Below are positions 53,164 to 62,991 of a DNA stretch of 64,000 nt, one piece after another. The stretch's first letter is position 1; each line of letters opens with the position of its first letter. The position numbers were made by a program, and so were the translations under genes. The notes under the pieces were generated by a model. The model was given only the letters and a program-made list of their open reading frames with translations, made no database searches and had not been told where the DNA came from. Location: positions 8,631,501 through 8,695,500 of the forward strand of contig NZ_CP059732.1 of the NCBI RefSeq assembly GCF_014117325.1, read 5' to 3'. This DNA is from Spirosoma foliorum (GTDB lineage: Bacteria; Bacteroidota; Bacteroidia; Cytophagales; Spirosomataceae).

Positions 53164-53832
53164 TTAATTTTTCTTAGGAGCTGTACCTGAAGCTGGTGCG
53201 GCAGGCTTCGTTGTGGCCGGAGCGCTTCCACCTGTTGTAGCTGGTTTAGCAGCAGCGGCTTTAGCAGGATCGATACCCATCTTTTTTAAGACCAGTTCCG
53301 TGATGTTATTTTCTTCCGGAGCAACCAGCAGAATGGGGATGGTATTGGCGCCAGCGTCAAGATTGAATACGTATTGGTAGCCATTTTCTTTAGCAACAGC
53401 GTCAATCGCTTTCTGAATCTTCTGTACTACTGGGTTCACCAATTGTTGGTATTTAGCCTGCAACGACTGCTGCGATGTTTGGCTAAATTCCTGAATCCGG
53501 GCTTGCAGGCTCTGCAATTCGGTTTCGCGGTCTTTCTTGATCACGTCCGACATTTGAGCAGCACCTTTTTCATAAGCGCCATACTTGTCTTCCAATTCCT
53601 TTTGCATCCGCTTCAGTTCATTTTCCGACTGGGTCCGCTGAATGGTCAATTGGTTTTGGATATCTTTTGCTTCGGGCGTTTGCGATAGAACGTAGTCAAT
53701 GTTCGTATAGCCTAACTTCAGCGGCCCAGCTGCGGTGGTCGTAGCAGGCGTTGCGGTTGGGGCTTGTGCCTGTGCGTTTAAACCGCCCATTAAGAGGGCT
53801 GCTGCAAACGCCATGACGAGGTTTTTCTTCAT
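53164..53832 (-). CDS. OmpH/Skp-family periplasmic chaperone, copy 2
   Basis: The 222-residue protein has a signal peptide (about 1-22), an Ala/Thr/Pro linker, the OmpH region (LKLGYTNIDYVLSQTPEAKD, long coiled coil about 60-150) and a Pro/Ala/Thr-rich low-complexity tail (about 185-222). Skp proteins hold unfolded outer-membrane proteins for the Bam complex. It is the last gene of the uppS-bamA-skp-skp cluster, 109 bases after the other skp gene and separated from it by an AT-rich palindrome. Confidence 0.85.
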   Translation of the reverse strand: MKKNLVMAFAAALLMGGLNAQAQAPTATPATTTAAGPLKLGYTNIDYVLSQTPEAKDIQNQLTIQRTQSENELKRMQKELEDKYGAYEKGAAQMSDVIKKDRETELQSLQARIQEFSQTSQQSLQAKYQQLVNPVVQKIQKAIDAVAKENGYQYVFNLDAGANTIPILLVAPEENNITELVLKKMGIDPAKAAAAKPATTGGSAPATTKPAAPASGTAPKKN

Positions 53833-53854
53833 CTCGAATTGATTGTTTGTATTA

Positions 53855-53940
53855 AATTAATGAATAATGACTAATGTAAAATGTATAATGACCGTGCTGG
53901 ATTTATCATTATCTATTATTCATTCTACATTATTCATGTA
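53855..53940. repeat. AT-rich palindrome between the two skp genes
   Basis: AATGAATAATGACTAATGTA near 53860 and TATTATTCATTCTACATTAT near 53915 are imperfect complements, of the same kind as 11597-11699. Confidence 0.6.
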
Positions 53941-53941
53941 T

Positions 53942-54514
53942 TTACTTAGGTTTTGTGGTTGTTTTATTTGTTGGATTGCCGTTGGTCGCCGTTGGTTTAG
54001 TGTCTAACCCTAATTCTTCCATAATGTAGTCTGAGTAATCGTGCCGTGGGTCTGTATAGAGCATAACAAAGTCAGAGGCTTTGTCGAACATAAAGTTCAG
54101 TTTCTTCTGCAGACATACTTTTTCAACCGCTCGGTTAATCAGCTCCATTGGCGCTTTCATTAACTCTTTCTTCTTTTCGAATAACAAGCCCTGATACCCA
54201 AATACTTTATTGTTATAATCCCGGGCTTCGCGTTCTTTATCGCTAATGGCTTTTTGCCGGTCGCGCTTCATGTCTTCAGTTAGCAGAATTTCTTCGGCCT
54301 GATAGGCTTTTTGGAGCTTCTCAATCTCAACGTATTTGTCCTGAATGTCTTTAGACCACTTATCGGCAAACTTGTCGATTTCGCTAAGTGCTTTCTGATA
54401 CTCAGGCATCTTGCTAAAGATGTACTCCGTATCGATGTATCCGAATTTCTGGGCCTGAGCAGGAATGGTTGCCCAAACGGAGCACAAAAGTACAATAAAT
54501 AGGGCTTTTTTCAT
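53942..54514 (-). CDS. OmpH/Skp-family periplasmic chaperone, copy 1
   Basis: The 190-residue protein has a signal peptide (MKKALFIVLLCSVWATIPAQAQ) and the OmpH core KFGYIDTEYIFSKMPEYQKA with a long coiled coil (about 45-130) and helical end. A Thr/Asn/Lys-rich tail follows. It is the copy directly after bamA in this common Bacteroidota order and should deliver outer-membrane proteins to BamA. The two copies differ greatly in length and tail, suggesting separate roles. Confidence 0.85.
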   Translation of the reverse strand: MKKALFIVLLCSVWATIPAQAQKFGYIDTEYIFSKMPEYQKALSEIDKFADKWSKDIQDKYVEIEKLQKAYQAEEILLTEDMKRDRQKAISDKEREARDYNNKVFGYQGLLFEKKKELMKAPMELINRAVEKVCLQKKLNFMFDKASDFVMLYTDPRHDYSDYIMEELGLDTKPTATNGNPTNKTTTKPK

Positions 54515-54581
54515 TAGGAACCAGTCAAAATTTGCAGGAAGTGATTGAATAACAAGTCATTTACGACCGCGCGGGCGGCCC

Positions 54582-54657
54582 CGTTACGCGTTACGAATTA
54601 CGATAGTTTAACCGGAAGATTGCCCGTGTCTATAACTCGTAATTCGTAACGCGTAAT
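54582..54657. repeat. Palindrome between bamA and skp (CGTTACGAATTACGA type)
   Basis: CGTTACGCGTTACGAATTAC at 54582 pairs with TCGTAATTCGTAACGCGTAA at 54638-54657. Similar TTACGAATT motifs occur near 40410-40480. Confidence 0.65.
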
Positions 54658-54668
54658 TCGTAAATCCA

Positions 54669-57308
54669 TTATCTAATCTGCTGACCAATCGTGAAGTGGA
54701 ACTGACCCGATGCATGGTCTTTCACACCCGGAATTTTGTCGAAGCCATAACCGTAGTCAATACCAATCAACCCAAAGGCAGGCATGAAAATACGTGCCCC
54801 AAAGCCCATCGACCGTTTCAAATCGAATGGATTGTACTGTTTGTAGCTGGCCCAGTTGTTACCGGCTTCCAGGAACGTCAGTACGAAGATGGTTGCCGAT
54901 GGGTTTAGCGAAACAGGATAACGGAGTTCAGCAACGAATTTGTTGTAAACAACCCCACCCTGGCTGCGAGACGTCTGATCAACAGCGCGGTCGTAGTCGG
55001 CAGTGTAAACGCTACGGTCATCGTAACCACGTAGCCCGATAATATCCTGCGCCAGGGCAAACTGGCCTTGTCCGGCTAAGCCCGAACCACCCAATATAAA
55101 CCGTTCGAATGGCCCGATGGCCGTACGTTTGTTATAGCTACCCAGGAAACCTAAGTGAGCCCGAGTGTTTAATACCAACTTGCCAAACACTGTCTGGAAC
55201 CAGCTAGCGTCGAACATCCATTTGTGGTACTCAACAAACTTGTATTTATCCTTCGGAGCCTCGGTTGCGGTTGTTGTACGCCAAGCCGAATACGGAGGAG
55301 TGAACGAACCACTCAATGTAAATGACGACCCGTTTCGTGGGAATTGTGGGTTATCGATACTGTTCCGCGATAGCGTCGTATTGAACGTAATGTTGTTCGA
55401 AATACCGTCTTTGTAGCCGATGTAGAACAAATCGAGGTTGTTAAGGTCATATCGTTGGTACGAAATCGAGTTGCTCAACGAGAAGTAATCATCAGGTATT
55501 TTTAACTGACGACCTAAACCAATCGTAATGGCTGTATTGGTATACGAACCCGTTGGCGTACGACCCTGTAAGCTTTGGTAAATACTATATGGGTTCGTAG
55601 GATCATAGAATGTCCGGTAAACCGTATGGCTGGCACTTACCGACAAGGCGTTGGGTTTGCGACCGCCTAACCAGGGTTCGGTGAATGACAGCGAGTATAC
55701 TTGATACTGGCTACCATTGGCCTGGAAGCGTAACTGAACGCGTTGGCCATCGCCAGCAGGGAGTGGTTTCCAGGCGCTAAAGTTCGGGATGTTACGAGCC
55801 GAGAAGTTGTTGAACGTTAGACCGAGCGTTCCGACAAAGCCGACATAACCACCCCAACCACCTGACAATTCGATCTGGTCGGACGGTTTCTCTTCGACGG
55901 TATATTCGATATCTACCGTTCCATCACTTTGTGGAATTGGGTTGATGCCGATTTTTTCGGGGTCGAAATAACCGAGCGTCGATAATTCACGCTGGGTACG
56001 AATCAGGTTTGTTTTCGAGAATTTCTGACCGGGTAATGTCCGAATGGTACGCATTACCACGTGATCGCTGGTTTTGGTATTACCGTTCAGAATAACCTTG
56101 TTGATGGTGGCCTGTTTCCCTTCAAAGATGCGGATTTCAAGATCGATAGAATCGCCTTCGATAGTTTTCTCGATGGGTTGCGCGTTGTAATACAGATAGC
56201 CCAAATCCATGTATTGCGAACTTAAATCCTGACCAGGGTTTCCGTTCATCCGCTTTTCTAAATCCTCCGGGTTATAAACATCTCCTTTCGTGATACCTAA
56301 TACCTGACGAAGCTGAGTAGCGGTATAGAGGTAATTGCCCGAGAAATCAATATTACGGTAGTAGTACTGACGGCCCTCACTTACTTTCATGTTAATGGTA
56401 ATTGCATTACCACCATTATGTACTACCGTATCGTGCTCGATAATGGCATCGCGGTAGCCGAGTTTATTGTAGTACTCAAGTAGTTTCTTCTTGTCTTCCT
56501 CGTACTTCTTGGGAATAAATTTCGATGGGGTAAACACACGACCGAACCGCTGTTCTTTCGTGCTTTTCATTTTCATCCGAACCGCAGTCTCATCCAGTTC
56601 GTCGACACCTTCGAAATTAATTTTCGCAATCTTAACTTTCTGGCCTTTGTCAACCAATACACGCATGGTAGCGTTATTGCGTGTGCTATCGGGAATGGTG
56701 GTTATTTTAACCTTCGTGTTCAAAAAGCCTTTGTCGACAAAGTATTTGCGCACCGCCATCTGGGTGTTTTTTGTAATCGTGTTGGTCACGATTTTACCCA
56801 GGTTAAGTTTGATTTTATCTTTCAGGTTATCCTGTTCGCCTTTTTTTACGCCCATGAAACTAACCCGGTAAAGACGGGGCCGCTCCTGTACCCGAAACAT
56901 CAGCGAAACTTTATTTTCATTGACATTGGTGGCAAACAATTCAACGTTATCCAGCAGGCCGGATTCCATCAATTTACGGACAGAAGATCCAACAACTTCG
57001 CCTGGAATACGGATTTTATCCCCTACTTTCAGACCAGCCAGCGACACAAGCGAGTTTGGGTCCAGATAACGGGTGCCTGTTACGGTTAATCCGGCAATTT
57101 CATATTCTTTCGGGCTGGCGTAATTGAGTAAATCATTACTTTCTACGGCAGGGGTATTGTCACGCCCTACGCCCACGCGTACTTGTGCCCAAAGCTTGGC
57201 GGGCAACAAACTAATGAGCAGGAGAGTAGTTCCTAATAATACTTTTATACGGTGTTCCAAGTTGTAATGCGTGTTAACTGTTTGATTGTCTGGACCCAAT
57301 TTGGGCAA
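54669..57308 (-). CDS. bamA: Outer-membrane protein assembly factor BamA
   Basis: The 879-residue protein has a signal peptide (about 20-42), five POTRA domains (about 70-480; EIAGLTVTGTRYLDPNSLVS, KIAKINFEGVDELDETAVR, QATINKVILNGNTKTSDHVV) and a 16-strand Omp85 barrel (about 490-879) ending FHFTIGQQIR with the typical FHFTIG-type final strand. The loop-6 motif appears as FILGGSGLAGQG/LRGYDD. It folds outer-membrane proteins. Placed between uppS and the skp pair, as usual in Bacteroidota. Confidence 0.93.
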   Translation of the reverse strand: MPKLGPDNQTVNTHYNLEHRIKVLLGTTLLLISLLPAKLWAQVRVGVGRDNTPAVESNDLLNYASPKEYEIAGLTVTGTRYLDPNSLVSLAGLKVGDKIRIPGEVVGSSVRKLMESGLLDNVELFATNVNENKVSLMFRVQERPRLYRVSFMGVKKGEQDNLKDKIKLNLGKIVTNTITKNTQMAVRKYFVDKGFLNTKVKITTIPDSTRNNATMRVLVDKGQKVKIAKINFEGVDELDETAVRMKMKSTKEQRFGRVFTPSKFIPKKYEEDKKKLLEYYNKLGYRDAIIEHDTVVHNGGNAITINMKVSEGRQYYYRNIDFSGNYLYTATQLRQVLGITKGDVYNPEDLEKRMNGNPGQDLSSQYMDLGYLYYNAQPIEKTIEGDSIDLEIRIFEGKQATINKVILNGNTKTSDHVVMRTIRTLPGQKFSKTNLIRTQRELSTLGYFDPEKIGINPIPQSDGTVDIEYTVEEKPSDQIELSGGWGGYVGFVGTLGLTFNNFSARNIPNFSAWKPLPAGDGQRVQLRFQANGSQYQVYSLSFTEPWLGGRKPNALSVSASHTVYRTFYDPTNPYSIYQSLQGRTPTGSYTNTAITIGLGRQLKIPDDYFSLSNSISYQRYDLNNLDLFYIGYKDGISNNITFNTTLSRNSIDNPQFPRNGSSFTLSGSFTPPYSAWRTTTATEAPKDKYKFVEYHKWMFDASWFQTVFGKLVLNTRAHLGFLGSYNKRTAIGPFERFILGGSGLAGQGQFALAQDIIGLRGYDDRSVYTADYDRAVDQTSRSQGGVVYNKFVAELRYPVSLNPSATIFVLTFLEAGNNWASYKQYNPFDLKRSMGFGARIFMPAFGLIGIDYGYGFDKIPGVKDHASGQFHFTIGQQIR

Positions 57309-57369
57309 TCAGGGTTGAAAGATACGTAACTTATTTTTTACCTGACTGAGCCCCACAACCGATTTCACT

Positions 57370-58107
57370 TTATTTAACTAATTGCTCGCTGGTTTTGCCA
57401 AATCGGCGTTCGCGTTGCTGATAATTTACAATAGCTTCGTGCAAATGTGCTTTTCGGAAATCAGGCCAGAGTACATCAGGCATGTATAATTCGGCATAAG
57501 CCAATTGCCAAAGCATGAAGTTGCTAATACGCATTTCGCCACTGGTGCGGATCATTAGTTCGGGATCTGGAATGCCGCCCGTAGCCAGCTGTTGATCAAA
57601 CAACGTTTCATCAATTTGCTCGGGGGTAATCTTTCCATCGCGTACATCGGCCGCCAGTTGGCGGGTAGCCTGTAGAATATCCCATCGGCCACTATAGCTA
57701 AGCGCTAAAAGTAGAGTCAGGCCGGTATTTTGGCTGGTTTCCCGAATAGCCTCAGCCAGCTCACGCCGACAGTCGGCGGGCAAACTATTCGTGTCACCAA
57801 TGGTTCCTAACCGTACATTGTTGTCCATTAATGTTTTAATTTCTCCCCGAATGGTATGAACCAGCAACGTCATGAGCGCGTCTACTTCAAATTTCGGACG
57901 ATTCCAGTTTTCAGTTGAAAAGGCGTAGAGCGTCAGATACTTTACGCCTAGCTCGGCGCATCCTTCTGTTACTTCGCGTACAGCCTTGATGGCGTTGCGG
58001 TGGCCAAACACCCGGGCTGCCCCTTGACGCTTAGCCCAGCGGCCGTTTCCGTCCATGATAACGGCTATGTGCTGAGGCAGATTGCCCGAGTCAATGTGTT
58101 CCTTCAT
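57370..58107 (-). CDS. uppS: Isoprenyl transferase (undecaprenyl diphosphate synthase)
   Basis: The 245-residue cis-prenyltransferase has HIAVIMDGNGRWAKRQG with the catalytic Asp, GHRNAIKAVREV, LTLYAFSTENWNRP, and the C-terminal DPELMIRTSGEMRISNFMLW signature. It makes the C55 lipid carrier for cell-wall and O-antigen synthesis. Length is normal. It is the first gene of the cluster with bamA 61 bases downstream, divergent from the fasciclin gene. Confidence 0.93.
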   Translation of the reverse strand: MKEHIDSGNLPQHIAVIMDGNGRWAKRQGAARVFGHRNAIKAVREVTEGCAELGVKYLTLYAFSTENWNRPKFEVDALMTLLVHTIRGEIKTLMDNNVRLGTIGDTNSLPADCRRELAEAIRETSQNTGLTLLLALSYSGRWDILQATRQLAADVRDGKITPEQIDETLFDQQLATGGIPDPELMIRTSGEMRISNFMLWQLAYAELYMPDVLWPDFRKAHLHEAIVNYQQRERRFGKTSEQLVK

Positions 58108-58315
58108 TCCAAAGGAGGAGTTTTAACAAGAATTAAGTTTTCAACTTACAAAACTACCTAATTCCTAACAAACTGCCTGCATTCTTGACGAATCTGATTA
58201 CCGATTCTAGGCTTAGTGAGCGTTCGCTGGATTTAGGTAGCGCTAATTAAAGGTTACCGGCATAAACGGGCTCAGTTAGGCCAATTTGCCATCTGTTTCG
58301 CAGATTAACTCTCTG

Positions 58316-58323
58316 TATCTTTG
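58316..58323 (+). promoter_or_regulatory. -7 promoter box of the fasciclin gene
   Basis: TATCTTTG fits TAnnTTTG and is 70 bases before the start codon; -33 element unclear. Confidence 0.4.
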
Positions 58324-58393
58324 CCGGAAGAAAACATAAATAAGGTCGGTACGTTTTTTTTGTACGAACCTATTATTTCACTAAGCACTTTAA

Positions 58394-59350
58394 ATGACTA
58401 AGTCGTTTTCGTTATTCTTGAGCCAGCTATCAGTTGTTGTCTTGCTGGTTATGTTGTTGGGTTGCCAGAAACGGGATGATGCCGTTGCAAGCCCTCAAAC
58501 AATTACCGATCGTGTTCTGGAAGATAGCCAGTTCGGGCTGTTCCGGATAGCTATGGCGTATGGGGGCGTTAGTGATGCGCTGAAGGCGGGGAACCTGACG
58601 TTGTTTGCGCCAACCGATGCCGCTTTTCAGGCAGCAGGCTTATCTACTGAAGCGTCTATCCGGGCCATGTCGAAGGATCAGGTGCGGAGCCTGGTCATGT
58701 ATCATGTACTAAACGGCCGGGTCGCTGCGGCTGCTATTCCATCAGGAAGTAATTCGGTGGTCACTTCCAGCAGTGCCATTGCCTTTGTTAATAAAACCAC
58801 CGATGGTACGATCTATATCAATAGCGCCAAACTGACGCAAACCGATATCAGTACCGCAAATGGCTACATCCACATTATTGACCGGGTGCTGATTCCCGCA
58901 ACCGGCAATTTGCTGACGGCCATTCAGGCGAACCCAAACCTGACTTTTTTATCGGCTGCCATCAAACGTATTGCGACAAGTAACCCAACCTTATTGTCGA
59001 CCTTAGATAATGCCTCGGCTACGAATACGGCCACGCTGTTTGCGCCGAACGATGCCGCTTTTAAGGCTGATAAAGTTTATTATTCGCTGGCCGCTATCGA
59101 ATCGGCGAATTCGCAAACACTGGCCAATACATTATTCTACCATGTTTTACCGGGCGTAACGTTTTCCAACCAGTTTCAGTCGGGTACAGTGTCTACGATG
59201 CTTAGTGGAAACAAAGTCACGGTTATTGTGACGGGGACTCAGATTTCCGTAAAGGGCAATAAAAATACAACGGCGGCCTTTGTGAAACAGGCTGATATTA
59301 CGGCCACTAACGGGGTTATTCATATTATCGACCAGGTCCTACAGCCATAG
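58394..59350 (+). CDS. Fasciclin (FAS1) lipoprotein with two FAS1 domains
   Basis: The 318-residue lipoprotein has lipobox LLGC and two FAS1 domains (about 35-170 and 185-318). Each shows the conserved pattern: NLTLFAPTDAAFQAAG, MYHVLNGRVAAAAIP and GYIHIIDRVLIP in the first; TLFAPNDAAFKADKV, FYHVLPGVTFS and GVIHIIDQVLQP in the second. FAS1 domains mediate adhesion. It is followed by two FKBP lipoproteins and may share transcription with them. Confidence 0.88.
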   Translation: MTKSFSLFLSQLSVVVLLVMLLGCQKRDDAVASPQTITDRVLEDSQFGLFRIAMAYGGVSDALKAGNLTLFAPTDAAFQAAGLSTEASIRAMSKDQVRSLVMYHVLNGRVAAAAIPSGSNSVVTSSSAIAFVNKTTDGTIYINSAKLTQTDISTANGYIHIIDRVLIPATGNLLTAIQANPNLTFLSAAIKRIATSNPTLLSTLDNASATNTATLFAPNDAAFKADKVYYSLAAIESANSQTLANTLFYHVLPGVTFSNQFQSGTVSTMLSGNKVTVIVTGTQISVKGNKNTTAAFVKQADITATNGVIHIIDQVLQP

Positions 59351-59460
59351 AGAACCAGTCATAATCGTCAAAAAAAAGCAGAAATTTTCATCCGCCTACC
59401 AACGCATTGCCACAATCAGGGGTCGTTTAGCGTATAAGGTATGTTTGTTCAGTCATTTTC

Positions 59461-60405
59461 ATGAGTAAACTTCAGTTAATAGTTCTTGGTCTATTGTTTT
59501 TGGGTGGGATTGCATCCTGCAAAATGCAGGATGTAGATGCCGCTTCAAAATCCGCAACCTATACAGCTAATATAAGCGCTATCGATACATATATTGCCTC
59601 TCAGCCCTGGTCAACAACACCTACAGCGGTGACTTCGAATTCGGGACTCTATTTTGCACTGACAACAGCAGGTTCATCGACCGTAAGTGCCGCTTATGGA
59701 CAGGAGCTTGAGTTTACCTATACACTTTCTTCATTGAGTACTACTGTAGGCACTTCTACGACAGTGGTTAACGCCAAAATTGTTGACACAGTCTATTCGA
59801 AAACCCCACTTTTTATTCCGTTTAAGAAAGGCATACTAAAAGCGGGCGTAGAAGAAGGCCTGTTACTCATGCACGAAGGTGATAAGGCTATTTTATTGAT
59901 GCCCTCGATTTTGGCCTTTGGTGATGTTGGGAGCTCAGATGGCGTAGTGCCTGGCAATACGCCAGTGCGGTACGATATAACCCTGAACCGGGCCCGGACC
60001 GAAGATCAGCAGATTGAAGAGTACGTTCCGACCACTGGTTTAACTCTGACGCAGAAAACATCAACCGGTCTGCGCTTTTTTCAGACAAAATCAAACGCGG
60101 TAGGTATGCGTGTGGACTCGGCGCAAGCTAAAAATTTGACAATAACTATTAAGTATGTGGCCAAGCAGCTTCATGCTAAAACGGCAGTCGGTTTCGACAG
60201 TACGAGCACGGGCTTGAACCTGTACAGCGTGGCTGGATTTACCGAAGGAATAGCAAAATTAAGAGTAGGTGAGAAGGCAACGTTTATATTTCCATCATCA
60301 CTTGGCTATAGTTCTGATGGTCTTGCTGACAAATCGACAGCCCTTTTTAAAGTGTCGCCCTATGCCCCCCTACGTTATGATGTTGAAGTGGTTTCGGCCC
60401 AATAA
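59461..60405 (+). CDS. Double-domain FKBP-type peptidyl-prolyl isomerase lipoprotein, copy 1
   Basis: The 314-residue lipoprotein (lipobox IASC) has two FKBP-like halves (about 60-185 and 195-314). Signature parts include FKKGILKAGVEEGLLLMHEGDKAILLMPSILAFGD in the first and GFTEGIAKLRVGEKATFIFPSSLGYS in the second. It would act on prolyl bonds in envelope proteins. It is clearly paralogous to the next gene, which starts 35 bases later, so they arose by tandem duplication and are one operon. Confidence 0.85.
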   Translation: MSKLQLIVLGLLFLGGIASCKMQDVDAASKSATYTANISAIDTYIASQPWSTTPTAVTSNSGLYFALTTAGSSTVSAAYGQELEFTYTLSSLSTTVGTSTTVVNAKIVDTVYSKTPLFIPFKKGILKAGVEEGLLLMHEGDKAILLMPSILAFGDVGSSDGVVPGNTPVRYDITLNRARTEDQQIEEYVPTTGLTLTQKTSTGLRFFQTKSNAVGMRVDSAQAKNLTITIKYVAKQLHAKTAVGFDSTSTGLNLYSVAGFTEGIAKLRVGEKATFIFPSSLGYSSDGLADKSTALFKVSPYAPLRYDVEVVSAQ

Positions 60406-60440
60406 ATCAGTAAGTTCAATTAGTTGTATTTCTATTTTTC

Positions 60441-61328
60441 ATGCGTAATCTATCTGTATGTATGGCTGGCCTTCTCCTAATAGGTGGGCTGTCCTCTTGC
60501 CAAAAAGAAGATATCGGTCTTACCGATGATCAGATTCTGGAATCCAATAAAGCCGATATTCTTAGCTATGCCGCGGCCAAAGGATTAGGAGGGTCAATGA
60601 CTGCGTCTGGGGTCTATTATGCCTTAATCAAACCCAGTGGCTCTTCGGTAATCCCGACTGTTGGTCAGGAAGTGGAGTTTAATTATAAATTGTATGTGTT
60701 GTCTCGGAACAGTGCTAATGCGATGATCGATACGTTTGTCGATTCGACTTACGCAACCAAATCCAGCTATCTCTACATCGTTGACAATACAGCGGGTATG
60801 ACCGAAGGCTTGATCCGAATGAAGGAAGGGGATCAGTCTCAAATTTTGCTGCCATCGTACTACGCATTTGGCAGAACTGGTGCAGGTAATGGAGTTATTC
60901 CTGCTAATGCACCTGTTCGGCTGGATGTAACCTTGAAACGGACCCGTAGCGAAGATCAGCAGATTGATGAGTATCTGACGGCTAACAAGATGACTCCAAC
61001 CGAATTGACAGCAACCGGACTACGGTTTGTCAGAACGCTCGAAAATGCAGCAGGGGCCGCAACAACGCCTACGCAGACACTGACAATCAAATACAAAGGG
61101 AAATTGCTACGCTCTACATCTGCCTTCGATAGTACCGGAACTGGTACTTATTCTGCTCTGGCCAGTCAGTTTGTACCGGGCTTTGCCGAAGGCCTGGCTA
61201 AACTTCGGGTTGGTGAAAAGGCAACGATTGTTTTCCCATCGAAACTTGGCTATGGCGCAACGGGCTATCAGGTTATTCCAGCCTATGCGCCCCTACGGTT
61301 CGATATCGAACTGGTTTCGGCCCAGTAA
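60441..61328 (+). CDS. Double-domain FKBP-type peptidyl-prolyl isomerase lipoprotein, copy 2
   Basis: The 295-residue lipoprotein (lipobox LSSC) repeats the layout of its neighbour: MTEGLIRMKEGDQSQILLPS and YAFGRTGAGNGVIPANAPVR in the first half; PGFAEGLAKLRVGEKATIVF and LGYGATGYQVIPAYAPLRF in the second. The shared end DIELVSAQ/DVEVVSAQ confirms recent common origin. Ends at a terminator hairpin. Confidence 0.85.
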   Translation: MRNLSVCMAGLLLIGGLSSCQKEDIGLTDDQILESNKADILSYAAAKGLGGSMTASGVYYALIKPSGSSVIPTVGQEVEFNYKLYVLSRNSANAMIDTFVDSTYATKSSYLYIVDNTAGMTEGLIRMKEGDQSQILLPSYYAFGRTGAGNGVIPANAPVRLDVTLKRTRSEDQQIDEYLTANKMTPTELTATGLRFVRTLENAAGAATTPTQTLTIKYKGKLLRSTSAFDSTGTGTYSALASQFVPGFAEGLAKLRVGEKATIVFPSKLGYGATGYQVIPAYAPLRFDIELVSAQ

Positions 61329-61353
61329 GGAAAACGCCAATTCAGATCAATTT

Positions 61354-61388
61354 AGAGCGCTTCATGATGAATTCATGGGGCGCTTTTT
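61354..61388 (+). terminator. Terminator of the FKBP genes
   Basis: GAGCGC with CATGA and the complementary TCATG...GCGCTT, then a T6 run. Confidence 0.7.
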
Positions 61389-61512
61389 TGATGAAAAATA
61401 GACCGAATATGAGTAGTCTGTTCGTGAAAAGGGGCTTCTGGAAAATACAGGGCCCGATATGGCTTTGCGTAGTATGTTAGTCTTCGAGAAATTCAAAATA
61501 GCTCTTATCGTT

Positions 61513-62790
61513 ATGACCAAAATCCTTTCGTTTTCTGTATTGCTGACGATTATGCTGGGTACGCCCATGCTCAGCAAAGCGCAGTCAGATACCCTGTTAG
61601 TACCGGCTAAAGAGTGCAGCGTACGAGGGGGCTTGCCGTATTTCTTTGCCAAAGTGAAAGCTGGACAAGCCGTAAAAATTGCCTATCTGGGGGGCAGCAT
61701 TACCGAAGCAGCAGGGGGATGGCGAGAGCAATCATTGGCCTGGTTTCGCCAACAATATCCCAAAGCGTCCATTGAGCAGGTGAGTGCCGCCATAGGTGGT
61801 ACGGGTTCGGATCTGGGTGTGTTTCGATTGAAAGAACAGGTATTAAACTTCCAGCCCGATTTGGTTTTCGTCGAATTTGCGGTCAACGATGATGGGAAAA
61901 ATCCGGAACAGATTTCCGTAGCGATGGAGGGCATTGTTCGGCAAATCTGGCAAGCAAACCCCCACACCGATATTTGTTTTGTCTATACATTAACGGCGGG
62001 TATGGCTCCCACGCTGGCCAAAGGGTACTTTCCAAGGTCGGCATCTACGATGGAAAAAATTGCCAATTACTATGCTATTCCATCTATCCATCTTGGGCTG
62101 GAAGTGGTTCGATTGGCCGAAAAGGGAGAGTTGGTATTTAGTGGAAAATTGGATGAATTTCCGGGCAAGCTAGTCTTCTCGGCCGATAATGTGCACCCTT
62201 ATCCGCAAACAGGCCACCGACTTTATACGGAAGCGTTGGCACGGGCTTTCAAGGTATTGGAAACGGCAGGGACGAAGCGCAAAAAGCAACTCAAAGAGCC
62301 TTTATTCGCCAATAACTGGGGGCGCGCCCAAATGATCAGCGCGAAACAGAGTACCCGTTCGGCAGGCTGGCTCGAAATCACACCGACTACTGATTCGGTA
62401 GCCCGAAAGCTGTCCAATCGGTTCGCTTTTTTACTGAAAGCAACGACTCCGGGCGCACGGATTCAGGTACGTTTTCGAGGTACTCATTTTGGGGTATATG
62501 ATGTTATGGGTCCCGGTTGTGGACAGTTTCGGGTGGTTATCGATGGTCAGGAGACTAAGCTATATCCTCGATTCGACCGGTTTTGTACCTACTATCGGTC
62601 AAATTATTTTCTGTTACCAGCCCTACCAGATGGCGTGCATACGGTTGAATTATATGTCGATGCGCAAAAACTTGACAAAGCGGCTATCCTGAAGCAACGT
62701 AATGTAACCATAATAGACCCAAAGCCGTATGAGCCTCAGGATTGTTATGCCGGGCAATTTTTAGTTATTGGAGAAATTCTTGACAACTAG
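61513..62790 (+). CDS. SGNH/GDSL-family hydrolase, secreted
   Basis: From ATG 61513 the 425-residue protein has a signal peptide (MTKILSFSVLLTIMLGTPML, SKAQ), an SGNH fold with the nucleophile Ser in LGGSITEAAGGW, Gly/Asn of block III (FVEFAVNDDG) and the His of ADNVHPYPQTGH, then a beta-rich C-terminal domain (about 310-425; VRFRGTHFGVYDVMGPGCG). SGNH enzymes remove acetyl or acyl groups from glycans. The reading from 61459 would put 18 residues before the signal peptide, so the later start is better. Confidence 0.8.
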   Translation: MTKILSFSVLLTIMLGTPMLSKAQSDTLLVPAKECSVRGGLPYFFAKVKAGQAVKIAYLGGSITEAAGGWREQSLAWFRQQYPKASIEQVSAAIGGTGSDLGVFRLKEQVLNFQPDLVFVEFAVNDDGKNPEQISVAMEGIVRQIWQANPHTDICFVYTLTAGMAPTLAKGYFPRSASTMEKIANYYAIPSIHLGLEVVRLAEKGELVFSGKLDEFPGKLVFSADNVHPYPQTGHRLYTEALARAFKVLETAGTKRKKQLKEPLFANNWGRAQMISAKQSTRSAGWLEITPTTDSVARKLSNRFAFLLKATTPGARIQVRFRGTHFGVYDVMGPGCGQFRVVIDGQETKLYPRFDRFCTYYRSNYFLLPALPDGVHTVELYVDAQKLDKAAILKQRNVTIIDPKPYEPQDCYAGQFLVIGEILDN

Positions 62791-62802
62791 TTGTAGCCAA
62801 TC

Positions 62803-62900
62803 TTTTTTTGTCATCCCGACGAAGGAGGGATCTTAAAAATATCCTTATTAGTGCGTTAAGAAACCTTAAGATCCCTCCTTCGTCGGGATGACAAAAAAAA
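62803..62900. repeat. Palindromic repeat, family 2 copy c
   Basis: TTTTTTTGTCATCCCGACGA followed by AGGAGGGATCTTAA, complement at 62866-62900. A longer loop (about 28 bases) than the other copies. Confidence 0.85.
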
Positions 62901-62991
62901 TTCTATAAATTACTGTTAATGAGTTGGTTACTCAATGGGTTGGCTGTGTTTTACGTTTTATAGCGCAATCGCTTACTTTGGTTTAAACATC

